Positions 7,578-15,524 of a stretch of DNA of 34,599 nucleotides are shown here, in pieces. Made by a program: the position numbers and the translations under genes. The stretch lies in the NCBI GenBank assembly GCA_035260545.1, contig DATFUZ010000035.1, positions 1 to 34,599 of the forward strand. The letters are read 5' to 3'. This stretch comes from DATDDB01 sp035260545. GTDB taxonomy: Bacteria; Pseudomonadota; Gammaproteobacteria; Burkholderiales; Gallionellaceae. How positions within the stretch are numbered: position 1 is the stretch's first letter; each line of letters opens with the position of its first letter. Under the pieces are notes generated by a model, which made no database searches, had not been told where the DNA came from, and saw nothing but the letters and a program-made list of their open reading frames with translations.

Positions 7578-8777
7578 ATGACCAAGCAAGTCCAGGAAGC
7601 CTACATTGTCGCCGCGACCCGCACGCCGGTGGGCAAGGCGCCGCGCGGCATGTTCCGCGGCACCCGGCCGGACGATCTGTTGTCGCACGTGCTGAAGGCC
7701 GTGCTGGCGCAGGCGCCTTCGCTGGACCCCGCGCAGATCGGCGATGTCATTGCCGGCTGCGCCATGCCCGAGGCCGAACAAGGGATGAACGTCGCGCGCC
7801 TTGCGCTGCTCCTGGCCGGGCTGCCGGACAGCGTGCCGGGCGTCACCGTGAACCGTTTCTGTTCCTCCGGTCTGCAGGCCGTGGCGATGGCGGCGGACCG
7901 CATCCGTCTGGGCGAGGCCGAGGTGATGATCGCCGCGGGCACCGAGAGCATGAGCATGGTGCCGATGATGGGGAACAAGGTGGCATTCAATCCCGAAATC
8001 TTTGCGCACGACGAGCGCTACGGCATCGCCTACGGCATGGGGCTCACAGCGGAAAAGGTCGCCGAGCGCTGGAAGGTCTCGCGCGAGGCCCAGGACGCTT
8101 TCGCCCTGCAGAGCCACGAGCGGGCGATTGCCGCGATCAGGAACGGCGAGTTCAAAGACGAGATCACGCCCTATCCCATCGTGGAGCGCACGGCGGATCT
8201 GGATGCGCGCACTGTCCGCGAGCGCGCCCGCGAGGCCGCGCAGGACGAAGGTCCGCGCGCCGACACCTCGCTGGAGGCGCTGGCCAGGCTGCGTCCCGTC
8301 TTCGCCCAGAAGGGCTCGGTGACCGCGGGCAACAGTTCGCAGATGTCGGATGGCGCGGGTGCTGTGCTGCTGTGCTCCGAATCGGCGCTCAAACGCTACA
8401 ACCTCACCCCCATCGGCAAGTTTCTCGGTTTTTCCGTGGCGGGCGTGCCGCCGGAGATCATGGGGATCGGCCCCAAGGAAGCCATCCCGCGCGCGCTCAA
8501 ACAGACCGGCCTCAGGCTGGACGACATGGGCTGGATCGAGCTGAACGAGGCCTTTGCCGCGCAGTCGCTGGCGGTGATCCAGGATGTGGGGCTGGACCCT
8601 GCCCGCGTCAACCCGCTGGGCGGCGCGATTGCGCTGGGCCATCCGCTGGGCGCGACCGGGGCCATCCGCACCGCCACGCTGCTGCACGGGCTGCGCCGGC
8701 GCAAGGAAAAATACGGCATGGTGACCATGTGCATAGGCACCGGCATGGGCGCGGCGGGCATCTTCGAGGCGCTCTGA
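7578..8777 (+). CDS. Acetyl-CoA acyltransferase (thiolase)
   Basis: A 399-residue thiolase catalysing CoA-dependent cleavage of 3-ketoacyl-CoA (or its reverse, acetyl-CoA condensation). The catalytic residues are visible: nucleophile C95 in NRFCSSGLQ, H355 in ALGHPLGATGA and C385 in MCIGTGMGAAG. The N-terminal TRTPVGKAPRG and the family block GNSSQMSDGAGA are present. Substrate length cannot be read from sequence. A degradative 3-ketoacyl-CoA thiolase role is favoured because a FadN-like enzyme lies at the window start and FadN-type proteins commonly pair with such thiolases. AGGAG sits 7 nt before the start. Confidence 0.92.
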   Translation: MTKQVQEAYIVAATRTPVGKAPRGMFRGTRPDDLLSHVLKAVLAQAPSLDPAQIGDVIAGCAMPEAEQGMNVARLALLLAGLPDSVPGVTVNRFCSSGLQAVAMAADRIRLGEAEVMIAAGTESMSMVPMMGNKVAFNPEIFAHDERYGIAYGMGLTAEKVAERWKVSREAQDAFALQSHERAIAAIRNGEFKDEITPYPIVERTADLDARTVRERAREAAQDEGPRADTSLEALARLRPVFAQKGSVTAGNSSQMSDGAGAVLLCSESALKRYNLTPIGKFLGFSVAGVPPEIMGIGPKEAIPRALKQTGLRLDDMGWIELNEAFAAQSLAVIQDVGLDPARVNPLGGAIALGHPLGATGAIRTATLLHGLRRRKEKYGMVTMCIGTGMGAAGIFEAL

Positions 8778-8790
8778 CGGAAGGCGGCGC

Positions 8791-9378
8791 GTGAACATGC
8801 AAATCACCTTGCGGATGAAGGCGCTGATCGCCGTGCTGTTCCTCAGCCTGGCCGCGCACGCGGGAGCGGTCACCATCGCGGGCAAGACGCTGGCCGACAA
8901 GGCGGAGGTCGGCGGGCAGCCGCTGCTGCTCAATGGCGCTGGTATGCGCAGCATCTTCTTCTTCAGGGTGTATATCGGCGCGCTTTACCTGCGCCAGCCG
9001 CTGACCGCGCCCGAGGCTGTGCTGGCCGACACCGGACCCAAACGCATCGAGCTCTACATCATGCGCCATGTGGGTGCCGACGAGTTCATGGACGCGTTCA
9101 ACAAGGCGATCACCAACAACCAGACGCCGCAGGAGTTGCAGGCGATCTCGGCCAGACTTGCGCAGTTTGGCCGGGTGTTTCGCGCCGTGGGCGCCGTGGA
9201 CGAGGACACGGTCATCCTGCTCGACTACCTGCCCCAGCCTGGCGTAACCGTGCTGACCATCAACGGCCGGGAACGCATGCGTATCCCGGGCGCGGACTTC
9301 TATGCGGCGCTGCTGAAGATCTGGCTGGGCAGCAATCCGGCGCAGGAATCGCTCAAGAAAGCGATGCTCGGTCAATGA
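8791..9378 (+). CDS. Chalcone isomerase-like periplasmic protein
   Basis: Exported protein with a signal peptide (MKALIAVLFLSLAAHAGA) and the bacterial chalcone-isomerase-like domain: VTIAGKTLADKAEVGGQPLLLNGAG, FFRVYIGALYL, and KRIELYIMRHV. Bacterial members are not known to isomerise chalcones, and their role is unknown. GTG 8791 has GGAAGG six bases upstream; ATG 8797 is the alternative and changes only two residues. It begins 13 nt after the thiolase stop, so it is probably in the same transcript. Confidence 0.82.
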   Translation: MNMQITLRMKALIAVLFLSLAAHAGAVTIAGKTLADKAEVGGQPLLLNGAGMRSIFFFRVYIGALYLRQPLTAPEAVLADTGPKRIELYIMRHVGADEFMDAFNKAITNNQTPQELQAISARLAQFGRVFRAVGAVDEDTVILLDYLPQPGVTVLTINGRERMRIPGADFYAALLKIWLGSNPAQESLKKAMLGQ

Positions 9379-9506
9379 GCGCGGCGCGCGCGGCGCCGCG
9401 GAATGCCAGTAATGGTTTTGCGGCGGCAAAAAAAGCCGCTACACTTCCCGCTGCGCCCACCGGCGCATTTTTTTGACGACCCATAAACTCACACGAACGA
9501 CGAACC

Positions 9507-10772
9507 ATGCCTGACAACGGCTTGCCAATGAGATTGATGGCGCACACCGCGGCGGACCTGAACGCCGATTGCCATTCCGCGCCGGTAGACCGCGCCGCGC
9601 TGGAAGAAGCGCTGCGGCGCGAGGGGCAGGATGTCTGGCAGGCCGCCGCTGCCCAGCCGCACCTTTTTTCCAGCACCGGCTATTTCATCAGCGCCGCGCA
9701 ACTGGCGCAGATGCAGGACGTGGTGGCCGCAGTGGACGCCATCGTGCAGCTGCCCGGCTGGGAAGCGCCGGAGGATGCGCCGGATGCCGGGGCACTGCGT
9801 GCGCGCGGCGTGTTCTACGGCTACGATTTCCACCTCAATGCAGAGGGCGCGCACCTCATCGAGATCAACACCAATGCGGGCGGCGGTTTCCTGAACGCCG
9901 CGCTGTCGCAGAGCCAGCAGTCCGTGCGCGTGGCGGGTGAACCGCCGGTGACGGACGATTTCGAGCAGGTTTTCGTCGAGATGTTCCGCAACGAATGGCG
10001 CATCGAGCGGGGCGATGCGCCGCTGCAGACGGTGCTCATCATCGATGAAAAACCGGCCGGGCAATACCTCTACGCCGACTTCCTCATCGCGCAGCGCATG
10101 CTGGAACGCGCCGGCATCAAGGCCATCATCGCCGACCCCGGCGAGTGCGAGGCCAGCCTGAGCGCCGAAGACGGCGCGGTGTACTGCGGCAGCACGCGGA
10201 TCGACCTCATCTACAACCGCCTGACCGATTTCACGCTGGAGCGCCATCCCGCGCTGCTCGCCGCTTGGCGCCAGCGGCGGGTGGTGCTTACGCCGCATCC
10301 CTCCAACCATGCGCGCTACGCCGACAAGCGCAACCTCGTGCGTCTGAGCGACCCCGCCGCCCTGCGCGCCATCGGCGCGGAAAAGACAGCCATCGCCACG
10401 CTGCGCGCGGGGCTGCCGGAGACGCGCGTGGTTAGCGCCGACCAGCGCGATGACTGGTGGGCCTCACGCAAGCAGTGGTTCTTCAAGCCCGGGGGCGGCT
10501 ACGGCGCCAAGGGCACTTATCGCGGGGCGAACATCACGCGCCGCGTCTTTGACGACATCATGCACCACGATGACTACGTCGCCCAGAAGCTGGCGCCGCC
10601 CGGCGAGCGCATGGTATGCGCGGAAGGCGCCGAACCCGCGCCGTACAAGGCGGATGTGCGGTGCTATGTGTATGAAGGCAGGATACAGCTCGTGGTTGCG
10701 CGCCTGTACCAGGGGCAGACCACCAATTTCCGCACGCCGGGCGGCGGCTTCGCGCTGGTGCGGGTTGCCTGA
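9507..10772 (+). CDS. ATP-grasp-like protein of unknown function
   Basis: A 421-residue soluble protein. The C-terminal third has ATP-grasp-like features: QWFFKPGGGYGAKGTYRG (glycine-rich nucleotide loop), DDYVAQKLAPPGER, then KADVRCYVYEGRIQ and ARLYQGQTTNFRTPGGG (candidate Mg/ATP ligands). The N-terminal half contains GVFYGYDFHLNAEGAHLIEINTNAGGG-like sequence, reminiscent of ATP-grasp acceptor or permuted domains as in glutathionylspermidine-synthase-type proteins. The ligase substrate cannot be inferred. No clear ribosome site precedes ATG 9507; ATGs at 9528 and 9537 are alternatives. It faces the convergent cupin gene 20 nt downstream, and neither neighbour explains its role. Confidence 0.7.
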   Translation: MPDNGLPMRLMAHTAADLNADCHSAPVDRAALEEALRREGQDVWQAAAAQPHLFSSTGYFISAAQLAQMQDVVAAVDAIVQLPGWEAPEDAPDAGALRARGVFYGYDFHLNAEGAHLIEINTNAGGGFLNAALSQSQQSVRVAGEPPVTDDFEQVFVEMFRNEWRIERGDAPLQTVLIIDEKPAGQYLYADFLIAQRMLERAGIKAIIADPGECEASLSAEDGAVYCGSTRIDLIYNRLTDFTLERHPALLAAWRQRRVVLTPHPSNHARYADKRNLVRLSDPAALRAIGAEKTAIATLRAGLPETRVVSADQRDDWWASRKQWFFKPGGGYGAKGTYRGANITRRVFDDIMHHDDYVAQKLAPPGERMVCAEGAEPAPYKADVRCYVYEGRIQLVVARLYQGQTTNFRTPGGGFALVRVA

Positions 10773-10792
10773 GGCGCATCCGCTCCAGAGGT

Positions 10793-11284
10793 TCAGTACG
10801 GCGTGCCGTCCTTATGGGTGAAACGCCACTTGCCGTCTACGAGCGCGGCCTGCAAATCGTCGTCCGGATAACCGGCGCTGTCGCCGGGCGCGCGGTCGCC
10901 CACCTCCAGATACACCACGTCCTCGCCTGAGCGGTTCGCCAACTGGTGCGCGTTGCCCGTGCCCGCCTTGAATCCGGCGCACATGCCGGGCGCAAGCGGC
11001 GTCTCGCCTGCGTCAGTGATCAGCGTGGGGTGTCCCTGCAAAATGTAGATGAATTCGTCCTGCCGGGTGTGCGCATGGCGCAGGGCCGAGACCGCGCCGG
11101 GCGCGAGCCGCGTGAGGTTCACCCCGAAATTCGTCAACCCGAAGAGGTCGCCCAGCGGATGCTTGGTGCGTCCCGCCATGCGCTTGGCAAACTGCTCCGG
11201 GTAAACCGAAGGGCGCACGCGCGGCGGGGCGTCCGCCGCCGCGATGGCCGCGGGAGACTTCGCTTTGGATCCGGATGTGGTCAC
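10793..11284 (-). CDS. Cupin-domain protein
   Basis: A 163-residue single-domain cupin. Motif 1 is RHAHTRQDEFIYILQG (two His and a Glu as metal ligands) and motif 2 is LAPGMCAGFKAGTGNAHQLANRS (the fourth His ligand). Such small cupins are metal-binding sugar isomerases, dioxygenases or sensors; the substrate is not evident. The GTG at 11284 was chosen because a longer frame would overlap the upstream lipoprotein gene on the same strand, whose stop lies 10 nt away. Co-transcription with that gene is likely. Confidence 0.8.
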   Translation of the reverse strand: MTTSGSKAKSPAAIAAADAPPRVRPSVYPEQFAKRMAGRTKHPLGDLFGLTNFGVNLTRLAPGAVSALRHAHTRQDEFIYILQGHPTLITDAGETPLAPGMCAGFKAGTGNAHQLANRSGEDVVYLEVGDRAPGDSAGYPDDDLQAALVDGKWRFTHKDGTPY

Positions 11285-11294
11285 GCCGTGCGTG

Positions 11295-11573
11295 TCATTG
11301 GCACTTCGTCTCGGTCGCCACGCCGTTCTTGAACACGACATGGCAGTCGCCGTCCGTGCGGCCGCCGCCCATGTCGACGTTGACGTATTCCCACCAGATG
11401 CTGTCGCCCGCGTTGGTCGTGGACGAGGGGCTGCCGATCTTGTCCTCTACCTGGTCCTGGTTCAGGCCGATCACGCCTTTCACCTGCTGAGCGGTCAGCT
11501 TGGGGCCGGAATGGCACCCACCCAGCATGAGTGCGGCGAAGAGAGCGAGTATGGAAAAGCGGATCGTGTTCAT
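11295..11573 (-). CDS. Small outer-membrane-type lipoprotein (SmpA/OmlA/BamE-like)
   Basis: A 92-residue lipoprotein with signal peptide MNTIRFSILALFAALMLGGC and a lipobox LGGC. The mature part (LTAQQVKGVIGLNQDQVEDKIGSPSS, then IWWEYVNV) has the V..lG.P and W.Y pattern of the SmpA/OmlA fold found in BamE and its relatives. It ends in a C pair (GDCHVVF ... ETKCQ) that may form a disulfide. ATG 11573 has AGGAG six bases upstream. It is not BamE itself by length, and its function is unknown. Confidence 0.75.
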   Translation of the reverse strand: MNTIRFSILALFAALMLGGCHSGPKLTAQQVKGVIGLNQDQVEDKIGSPSSTTNAGDSIWWEYVNVDMGGGRTDGDCHVVFKNGVATETKCQ

Positions 11574-11667
11574 GGCGGGCTCCTGAATCATTGGCAAAAC
11601 GCCATATTAAAGCAAGCCGGGCGCGCGCGGAAGTCCGGCGCGGCCCGCCAACCCGCGGCGCATCGGG

Positions 11668-11673
11668 TACAAT
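11668..11673 (+). promoter_or_regulatory. Putative -10 box (TACAAT) placing the start of transcription at the crcB ATG
   Basis: TACAAT is followed after six bases by ATG 11680, and no Shine-Dalgarno is visible. If used, the mRNA would be leaderless. No good -35 is seen. No fluoride-riboswitch sequence was recognised upstream. Confidence 0.4.
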
Positions 11674-11679
11674 GCGCCC

Positions 11680-12063
11680 ATGAACATATTGCCGTTAGTC
11701 TCGATAGGGGCGGGGGCGATGGCCGGGGCCTGCCTGCGCTGGGGCCTGGGCCTGTGGCTCAATCCGCTGCTGCCGCAGTTGCCGCTGGGCACGCTGGCCG
11801 CCAACCTGGCGGGCGGCTACCTCATCGGCCTGGCGATTGCATTCTTCGAGCTGCACCAGGGGCTGGCGCCGGAATACCGGCTGCTCGTCATCACCGGCTT
11901 CCTCGGCGCGTTGACGACCTTTTCCACCTTCTCCGCGGAAACGGTCACCGCGCTCATGCGCGGGCAATACGCCTGGGGCCTGGGCATCATAGCCGCCCAC
12001 CTCACGGGTTCGCTGCTGATGACCGTGGCGGGCATTCACACCATGAAATGGCTGCATCAGTAA
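11680..12063 (+). CDS. crcB: Fluoride channel CrcB/FluC
   Basis: A 127-residue, four-helix inner-membrane protein that dimerises to export fluoride. Family landmarks are GAMAGACLRW near the N-terminus, GTLAANLAGGYLIG (the conserved Asn of helix 2) and TGFLGALTTFSTFSAET (the Phe/Thr/Ser pore and Na-site region of helix 3). The next gene, DUF190, starts 11 nt after the stop codon and is a frequent partner of crcB. Confidence 0.95.
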   Translation: MNILPLVSIGAGAMAGACLRWGLGLWLNPLLPQLPLGTLAANLAGGYLIGLAIAFFELHQGLAPEYRLLVITGFLGALTTFSTFSAETVTALMRGQYAWGLGIIAAHLTGSLLMTVAGIHTMKWLHQ

Positions 12064-12074
12064 AGGGAGGCGAT

Positions 12075-12386
12075 ATGCGCACCGTCTATCTCAAGTTCTA
12101 CGTCACCGAAAAGCAGCGCCACGAGGGCACCCTGCTGCACGACTGGCTGCTGGAACAGGCCAAGCAGCACGGCATCCCGGGCGGCTCTGCATTCCGCGCC
12201 ATCGCGGGCTACGGCCGCCACGGCCACATGCACGAAGAGACCTTCTTCGAACTGGCGGGCGAGCTGCCGGTGCAGGTGGAATTCGTCCTGCCCGCGGAAA
12301 AGGCCGATGCCTTCCTCAACGCGCTGCGGCGTTCGCGGCTCAACCTCTTCTACGTGAAGTACGACGTCGAATCCGGCGCGCTGTAG
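12075..12386 (+). CDS. DUF190 family protein
   Basis: A 103-residue soluble protein with a PII-like ferredoxin fold expected for DUF190: LKFYVTEKQRHEGTLLHDWLLEQA, then GIPGGSAFRAIAGYGRHGH and PVQVEFVLPAEKADAFLNAL. ATG 12075 has GGGAGG four bases upstream (12065-12070). Its position directly behind crcB is a conserved pairing that suggests a regulatory or accessory role in fluoride export; the ligand is unknown. Confidence 0.88.
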   Translation: MRTVYLKFYVTEKQRHEGTLLHDWLLEQAKQHGIPGGSAFRAIAGYGRHGHMHEETFFELAGELPVQVEFVLPAEKADAFLNALRRSRLNLFYVKYDVESGAL

Positions 12387-12398
12387 GCTGCCGCGCAG

Positions 12399-12944
12399 CT
12401 ACTTCGCGTCGTCCGGCGGGTCCGGTTGCGGATCGGCCTGCATCTGCACTTTCGCTCGCCGCCTGCCCCAGAAATACCAGGTGTAAACGATGATCAGCAG
12501 CCCCCAGTCCGGGAAGAAGATATAGGGCCGGCTCCACGGTATGCCGTTGACGTGGAAATCCGAGAGCGGCCACAGGAAGTGCGTGGGAAAGAAGGCATTG
12601 CTGTGGAAAGGAATGTCCATGCACACATGCAGCCCCCAGGCCAGCATCTCGATCATGGGTTTTCCGCGTATTGCCCACACCAGGCCGAAGACCAGGGCGA
12701 ACACCACCAGGCTGTGGGTCACGTGGTAGACCGAGTGCACATACTCGGGAATCGTCGCCAGCGCCGGCTTGTGGCCGAGATGGGAGAAGAAGCCCGTGCC
12801 CTGGGTCAGCAGCCGCTTCGCCATGAACGGCCCGAAGGCGATCACGTCCGGCGCCATGCCGATGGCGAGCGCCGTCCAGAAGCTCCTGCGGCTGCGCCGC
12901 CCGAAGGCGATGCCGCCCCACAATCCATGCGAAAAGACATCCAT
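12399..12944 (-). CDS. DUF457-like (membrane-bound metal-dependent hydrolase type) protein
   Basis: A 181-residue multi-pass membrane protein. It begins MDVFSHGLWGGIAFG and has further conserved-looking polar residues next to membrane segments (IGMAPDVIAFGP, VYHVTHSLVVF, GLHVCMDIPFHS), the His/Asp pattern of the YdjM/DUF457 family of predicted metal-dependent hydrolases. At least four hydrophobic segments are visible and the C-terminus is a charged tail. It converges on the DUF190 gene (12-nt gap) and diverges from yebC. Function is inferred from the family only. Confidence 0.65.
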   Translation of the reverse strand: MDVFSHGLWGGIAFGRRSRRSFWTALAIGMAPDVIAFGPFMAKRLLTQGTGFFSHLGHKPALATIPEYVHSVYHVTHSLVVFALVFGLVWAIRGKPMIEMLAWGLHVCMDIPFHSNAFFPTHFLWPLSDFHVNGIPWSRPYIFFPDWGLLIIVYTWYFWGRRRAKVQMQADPQPDPPDDAK

Positions 12945-13096
12945 GGCGACACGATAATCCGGGCGGCCGAACTTCTCAAGCCATGGCGCAAGAAATCATG
13001 CGGGCCGCCGCTGCACCGCCCGGGTGCTTGCCGCCCGTCTCCGCTTAGGGCAAGATGCACCCTCCTCAATTACGGATACCGGGCAAGAGTATAGAC

Positions 13097-13795
13097 ATGG
13101 GCGCGCAGTGGAAATCGAAACACAAGGAAATCGCGGCGAATGCGAAGGGCAAGATCTTCGGCAAGCTGGCGAAAGAGATCATGGTCGCCGCGCGCGGCGG
13201 CGCCGACCCCGCATCCAACTCGCGCCTGCGTCTGGTGGTCGAGCAGGCCAAGAAGGCCTCCATGCCCAAGGACACGCTGGATCGCGCCATCAAGAAGGGC
13301 GCGGGCCTGCTGGACGGCGGCGCGCACCTCGAGCGCCTGGTGTATGAGGGCTTCGCCCCGCATCGCGTGCCGGTCATCGTCGAATGCCTGTCCGACAACG
13401 TAAACCGTACCAAGTCCAGCATGAACGTGCTGTTCCGCAAGGGCCAGCTCGGCGCGGAAGGCTCCGTCTCCTGGGATTTCGACTACCAGGGCCTGATCGA
13501 AGCCGCCCCTGCCAGCAAGGACGCCGATCCCGAACTCGCGGCCATCGAGGCGGGCGCGCAGGATTTCGAGCCCTCCGAGGAAGGCGCGACCCTCTTCATC
13601 ACCGACGCCACCGACCTCGATGCGGTCTGCCGCGCCCTGCCTGCGCAGGGTTTTACCGTGCAATCGGCCCAGCTTGGCTACCGCGCGAAGAACCCCGTCA
13701 CCACGCTCAGCGATGCCGAGCGCGAGGAAGTGGAAGCATTTCTCGAGGCGATGGATGCGGATGAAGATGTGCAGAACGTCTACGTCGCCCTGTGA
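13097..13795 (+). CDS. yebC: YebC/PmpR-TACO1 family protein
   Basis: A 232-residue protein with the family opening GAQWKSKHKEIAANAKGKIF, the ARGGADPASNSRLR loop and the acidic C-terminal block EAFLEAMDADEDVQNVYVAL. The family was long listed as a transcription regulator; recent work treats YebC as a ribosome-associated translation factor that relieves stalls (known for related members, not shown here). ATG 13097 gives the standard N-terminus. The genomic neighbour ruvC, common elsewhere, is absent. A strong promoter begins right behind its stop codon. Confidence 0.93.
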   Translation: MGAQWKSKHKEIAANAKGKIFGKLAKEIMVAARGGADPASNSRLRLVVEQAKKASMPKDTLDRAIKKGAGLLDGGAHLERLVYEGFAPHRVPVIVECLSDNVNRTKSSMNVLFRKGQLGAEGSVSWDFDYQGLIEAAPASKDADPELAAIEAGAQDFEPSEEGATLFITDATDLDAVCRALPAQGFTVQSAQLGYRAKNPVTTLSDAEREEVEAFLEAMDADEDVQNVYVAL

Positions 13796-13796
13796 T

Positions 13797-13825
13797 TTGA
13801 CGCGCGACATTCCAGCCCTTATAGT
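13797..13825 (+). promoter_or_regulatory. Strong sigma-70-type promoter after yebC
   Basis: TTGACG (13797-13802), a spacer of exactly 17 bases, then TATAGT (13820-13825). This is the best plus-strand promoter match noticed in the window. It starts directly after the yebC stop codon and would begin transcription near 13832, about 208 nt ahead of the DMT transporter gene. Confidence 0.65.
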
Positions 13826-14039
13826 GCCGTTCATGCAATCGCAACGCGCACAATCTGTAATCGTCACCAAACGACTGTGGCGGGCAGCCAAACTGCCCCT
13901 GCCGCAGCCGGTCGCGTTCGCTTAATCGAATCACCAACCGGGCACTGCGGGTCTGAACCGCACTGCCCGAGTCCATGGCCAAAGCGCCCCGGCCCCAGTG
14001 CCAAAAGCCCCGCAAAGCCCACGATAAAAGGGTCTAGCC
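13826..14039 (+). ncRNA. Structured leader RNA candidate upstream of DMT transporter
   Basis: The stretch between the promoter and ATG 14040 has two clear hairpins. One is GGGCAG/CTGCCC with a 5-nt loop (13882-13898); the other, at 13940-13968, has 5+5 bp arms (GGGCA..TGCGG / CCGCA..TGCCC) broken by one C-C mismatch and a 7-nt loop. Neither has a T run. It ends with AAAAGGG as ribosome site for the transporter. No known riboswitch class was recognised. Confidence 0.35.
13833..13925 (+). CDS. Possible 30-residue leader peptide
   Basis: ATG 13833 lies seven bases after the -10 box, so it would be the first codon of a leaderless mRNA. The frame runs 30 codons to TAA at 13923 and encodes a basic peptide rich in Arg, Ala and Pro (MQSQRAQSVIVTKRLWRAAK, ending QPVAFA). 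A hairpin (GGGCAG 13882-13887 / CTGCCC 13893-13898) lies inside it. No codon cluster typical of amino-acid attenuation is seen. It could equally be part of an untranslated RNA. Confidence 0.3.
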   Translation: MQSQRAQSVIVTKRLWRAAKLPLPQPVAFA

Positions 14040-14966
14040 ATGCCAGAACATACCGCCGCCATATCCATGAACCGAGATGCCACGCTGGGCGTCATTTTCG
14101 CCCTGCTTGCCGCCATCGGCTTTTCCGCCAAGGCCATCTTCGTCAAGCTGGCCTATCGCGATGTCAGCGTGGACGCCATCACCTTCCTCGTCCTGCGCAT
14201 GGCCTTCTCCGTTCCCTTCTTCATCGGCGTCGCGCTGTGGTTTCGCTATCGCCGCGCCGCGCCGATCAGCGGCCGCGACAAGCTCCTCGTGCTGGGCCTG
14301 GGCCTGATCGGCTATTACCTTTCCAGCCTGTTCGACTTCATGGGCCTCGCCTACATCACCGCCGGGCTGGAGCGGCTCGTGCTGTTCCTGTATCCCACCT
14401 TCACCGTCATCCTCATGGCGCTGGTCTACAAAAAGCCCATAGGCCGCCGCACGCTCGCCGCCATGGCGCTGTGCTATCTCGGCATCGTCCTCGTCTTCGT
14501 GCATGAGGCGGGCGTGAAGCAGGGCGGCAACCTCGCCCTGGGCGCCTCGCTGGTGTTCGCCGCCACGCTCACCTATTCCACCTACCTGGTGGGCGCGGGC
14601 CACGCCATCGCCCGCATCGGCGCCACCCGCTTCACCGCCTATGCCATGATCGTGGCCAGCGCCGCCGCCTTCGTGCAATTCGCGCTCACCCGCCACCTGT
14701 CCGCGCTTGAGGTTCCGGCGCATGTCTACGGGCTTTCCATCGGCGTCGCGCTCTTCTCCACCGTGCTGCCTGCCTTTGCGCTGGGCTGGGCCATCCGCCA
14801 CATCGGCTCGGGCAGCGCCTCGCTCATCGGCGCCATCGGCCCCGTGAGCACCATCTACATGGCCTACCTTTTCCTGGGCGAAAAGCTCTCACCGATCCAG
14901 ATCTTCGGCTCGGCGCTGGTGCTGGTCGGGGTGCTGATCGTCAGCCTGAACAGCAAAAAGGGCTGA
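14040..14966 (+). CDS. DMT (EamA) family transporter
   Basis: A 308-residue inner-membrane protein with about ten hydrophobic segments in two EamA repeats (roughly residues 15-145 and 165-303). Typical features are AIGFSAKAIFVKLAYR in helix 1, ERLVLFLYPTFTVILMALVY at the end of repeat 1, and LIGAIGPVSTIYMAYLFLGEKLSPIQIFGSALVLVGVLIV in repeat 2 (two consecutive stretches). Members export amino acids or other small metabolites; the substrate here is unknown. AAAAGGG precedes the ATG. An independent promoter at 13797 with a long leader suggests regulated expression. Confidence 0.9.
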   Translation: MPEHTAAISMNRDATLGVIFALLAAIGFSAKAIFVKLAYRDVSVDAITFLVLRMAFSVPFFIGVALWFRYRRAAPISGRDKLLVLGLGLIGYYLSSLFDFMGLAYITAGLERLVLFLYPTFTVILMALVYKKPIGRRTLAAMALCYLGIVLVFVHEAGVKQGGNLALGASLVFAATLTYSTYLVGAGHAIARIGATRFTAYAMIVASAAAFVQFALTRHLSALEVPAHVYGLSIGVALFSTVLPAFALGWAIRHIGSGSASLIGAIGPVSTIYMAYLFLGEKLSPIQIFGSALVLVGVLIVSLNSKKG

Positions 14967-15036
14967 AAAAACTACTGCGGCGGGGCGAGGCGTGCGGCCA
15001 TGCCATCAGGGAAAAAAGCGCCGTGCGGGGAGAGTG

Positions 15037-15465
15037 TCACCGCTTCGCCAGGGCGTTGACGAGGTCGCGCTTGTGCTCCTCTTCCTGGACCAGAATATCC
15101 TCCAGCACCCGGCGCAGGCCGTATTCCCGCAGCCCTTCCGCCTGCGCGATGCGCTCCTTGTAGCGCTCGATAGCGCGGTTCTCGCCGGCGAGATCCTGCT
15201 TGAGCATCTCCACGTTGTCCGGCGAAATCTCGCGCAGCTCGACTTCCACGGTCGGCACGCCGCCGAGGAAATCGATCTGCTCCGCAATCATCACCGCATG
15301 CTGCATTTCCTGCTGCGCGTGGATCAGCAGCTCCTTCTGGATGGAATCGAACTCCGCGCCGTGGAGGGTGGCCGCGTGCTGGGTATACTGGACGGCCGCC
15401 GCATATTCCCACTCTAGATCGAGGTTGAGCTCAACCAGCAGTTGTTCCCTGGGGGTGTTCGTCAT
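15037..15465 (-). CDS. Ferritin-like di-iron protein, copy B
   Basis: A 142-residue four-helix-bundle protein of the ferritin/bacterioferritin class. Candidate di-iron ligands are E in EWEYAAAVQY, E and H in HAQQEMQHA, E in GENRAIERYKERI and E/H in VQEEEHKRDL. It probably stores or oxidises iron or detoxifies peroxide, but the heme-binding Met and the nucleation details of true bacterioferritin were not identified. AGGAG precedes the ATG. It is the second of a tandem pair on the minus strand, 59 nt behind its paralogue. Confidence 0.8.
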   Translation of the reverse strand: MTNTPREQLLVELNLDLEWEYAAAVQYTQHAATLHGAEFDSIQKELLIHAQQEMQHAVMIAEQIDFLGGVPTVEVELREISPDNVEMLKQDLAGENRAIERYKERIAQAEGLREYGLRRVLEDILVQEEEHKRDLVNALAKR

Positions 15466-15524
15466 GTGCCGTCTCCTGTCGGTGGGTGATAGCGGCGCGG
15501 GCGCCGGGCGCAAGGGGCCGCGCC

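Noticed and set aside
7545..8954. 469-residue minus-strand frame opposite the thiolase
   Set aside because: The thiolase has all active-site residues; the opposite frame is low-information Arg/Gly/His-rich sequence.
11597..11679. Fluoride riboswitch before crcB
   Set aside because: The conserved fluoride-riboswitch pseudoknot sequence was not found, and the -10 box lies directly at the start codon.
13905..13936. tRNA or tmRNA-like end (GTTCGCTTAATCGAATCACC)
   Set aside because: T-arm-like letters are present but no acceptor, D or anticodon arms can be paired around them.
13707..14015. Minus-strand frame across the yebC end and the leader region
   Set aside because: It overlaps the coding end of yebC, and the plus-strand promoter and hairpins explain the region better.
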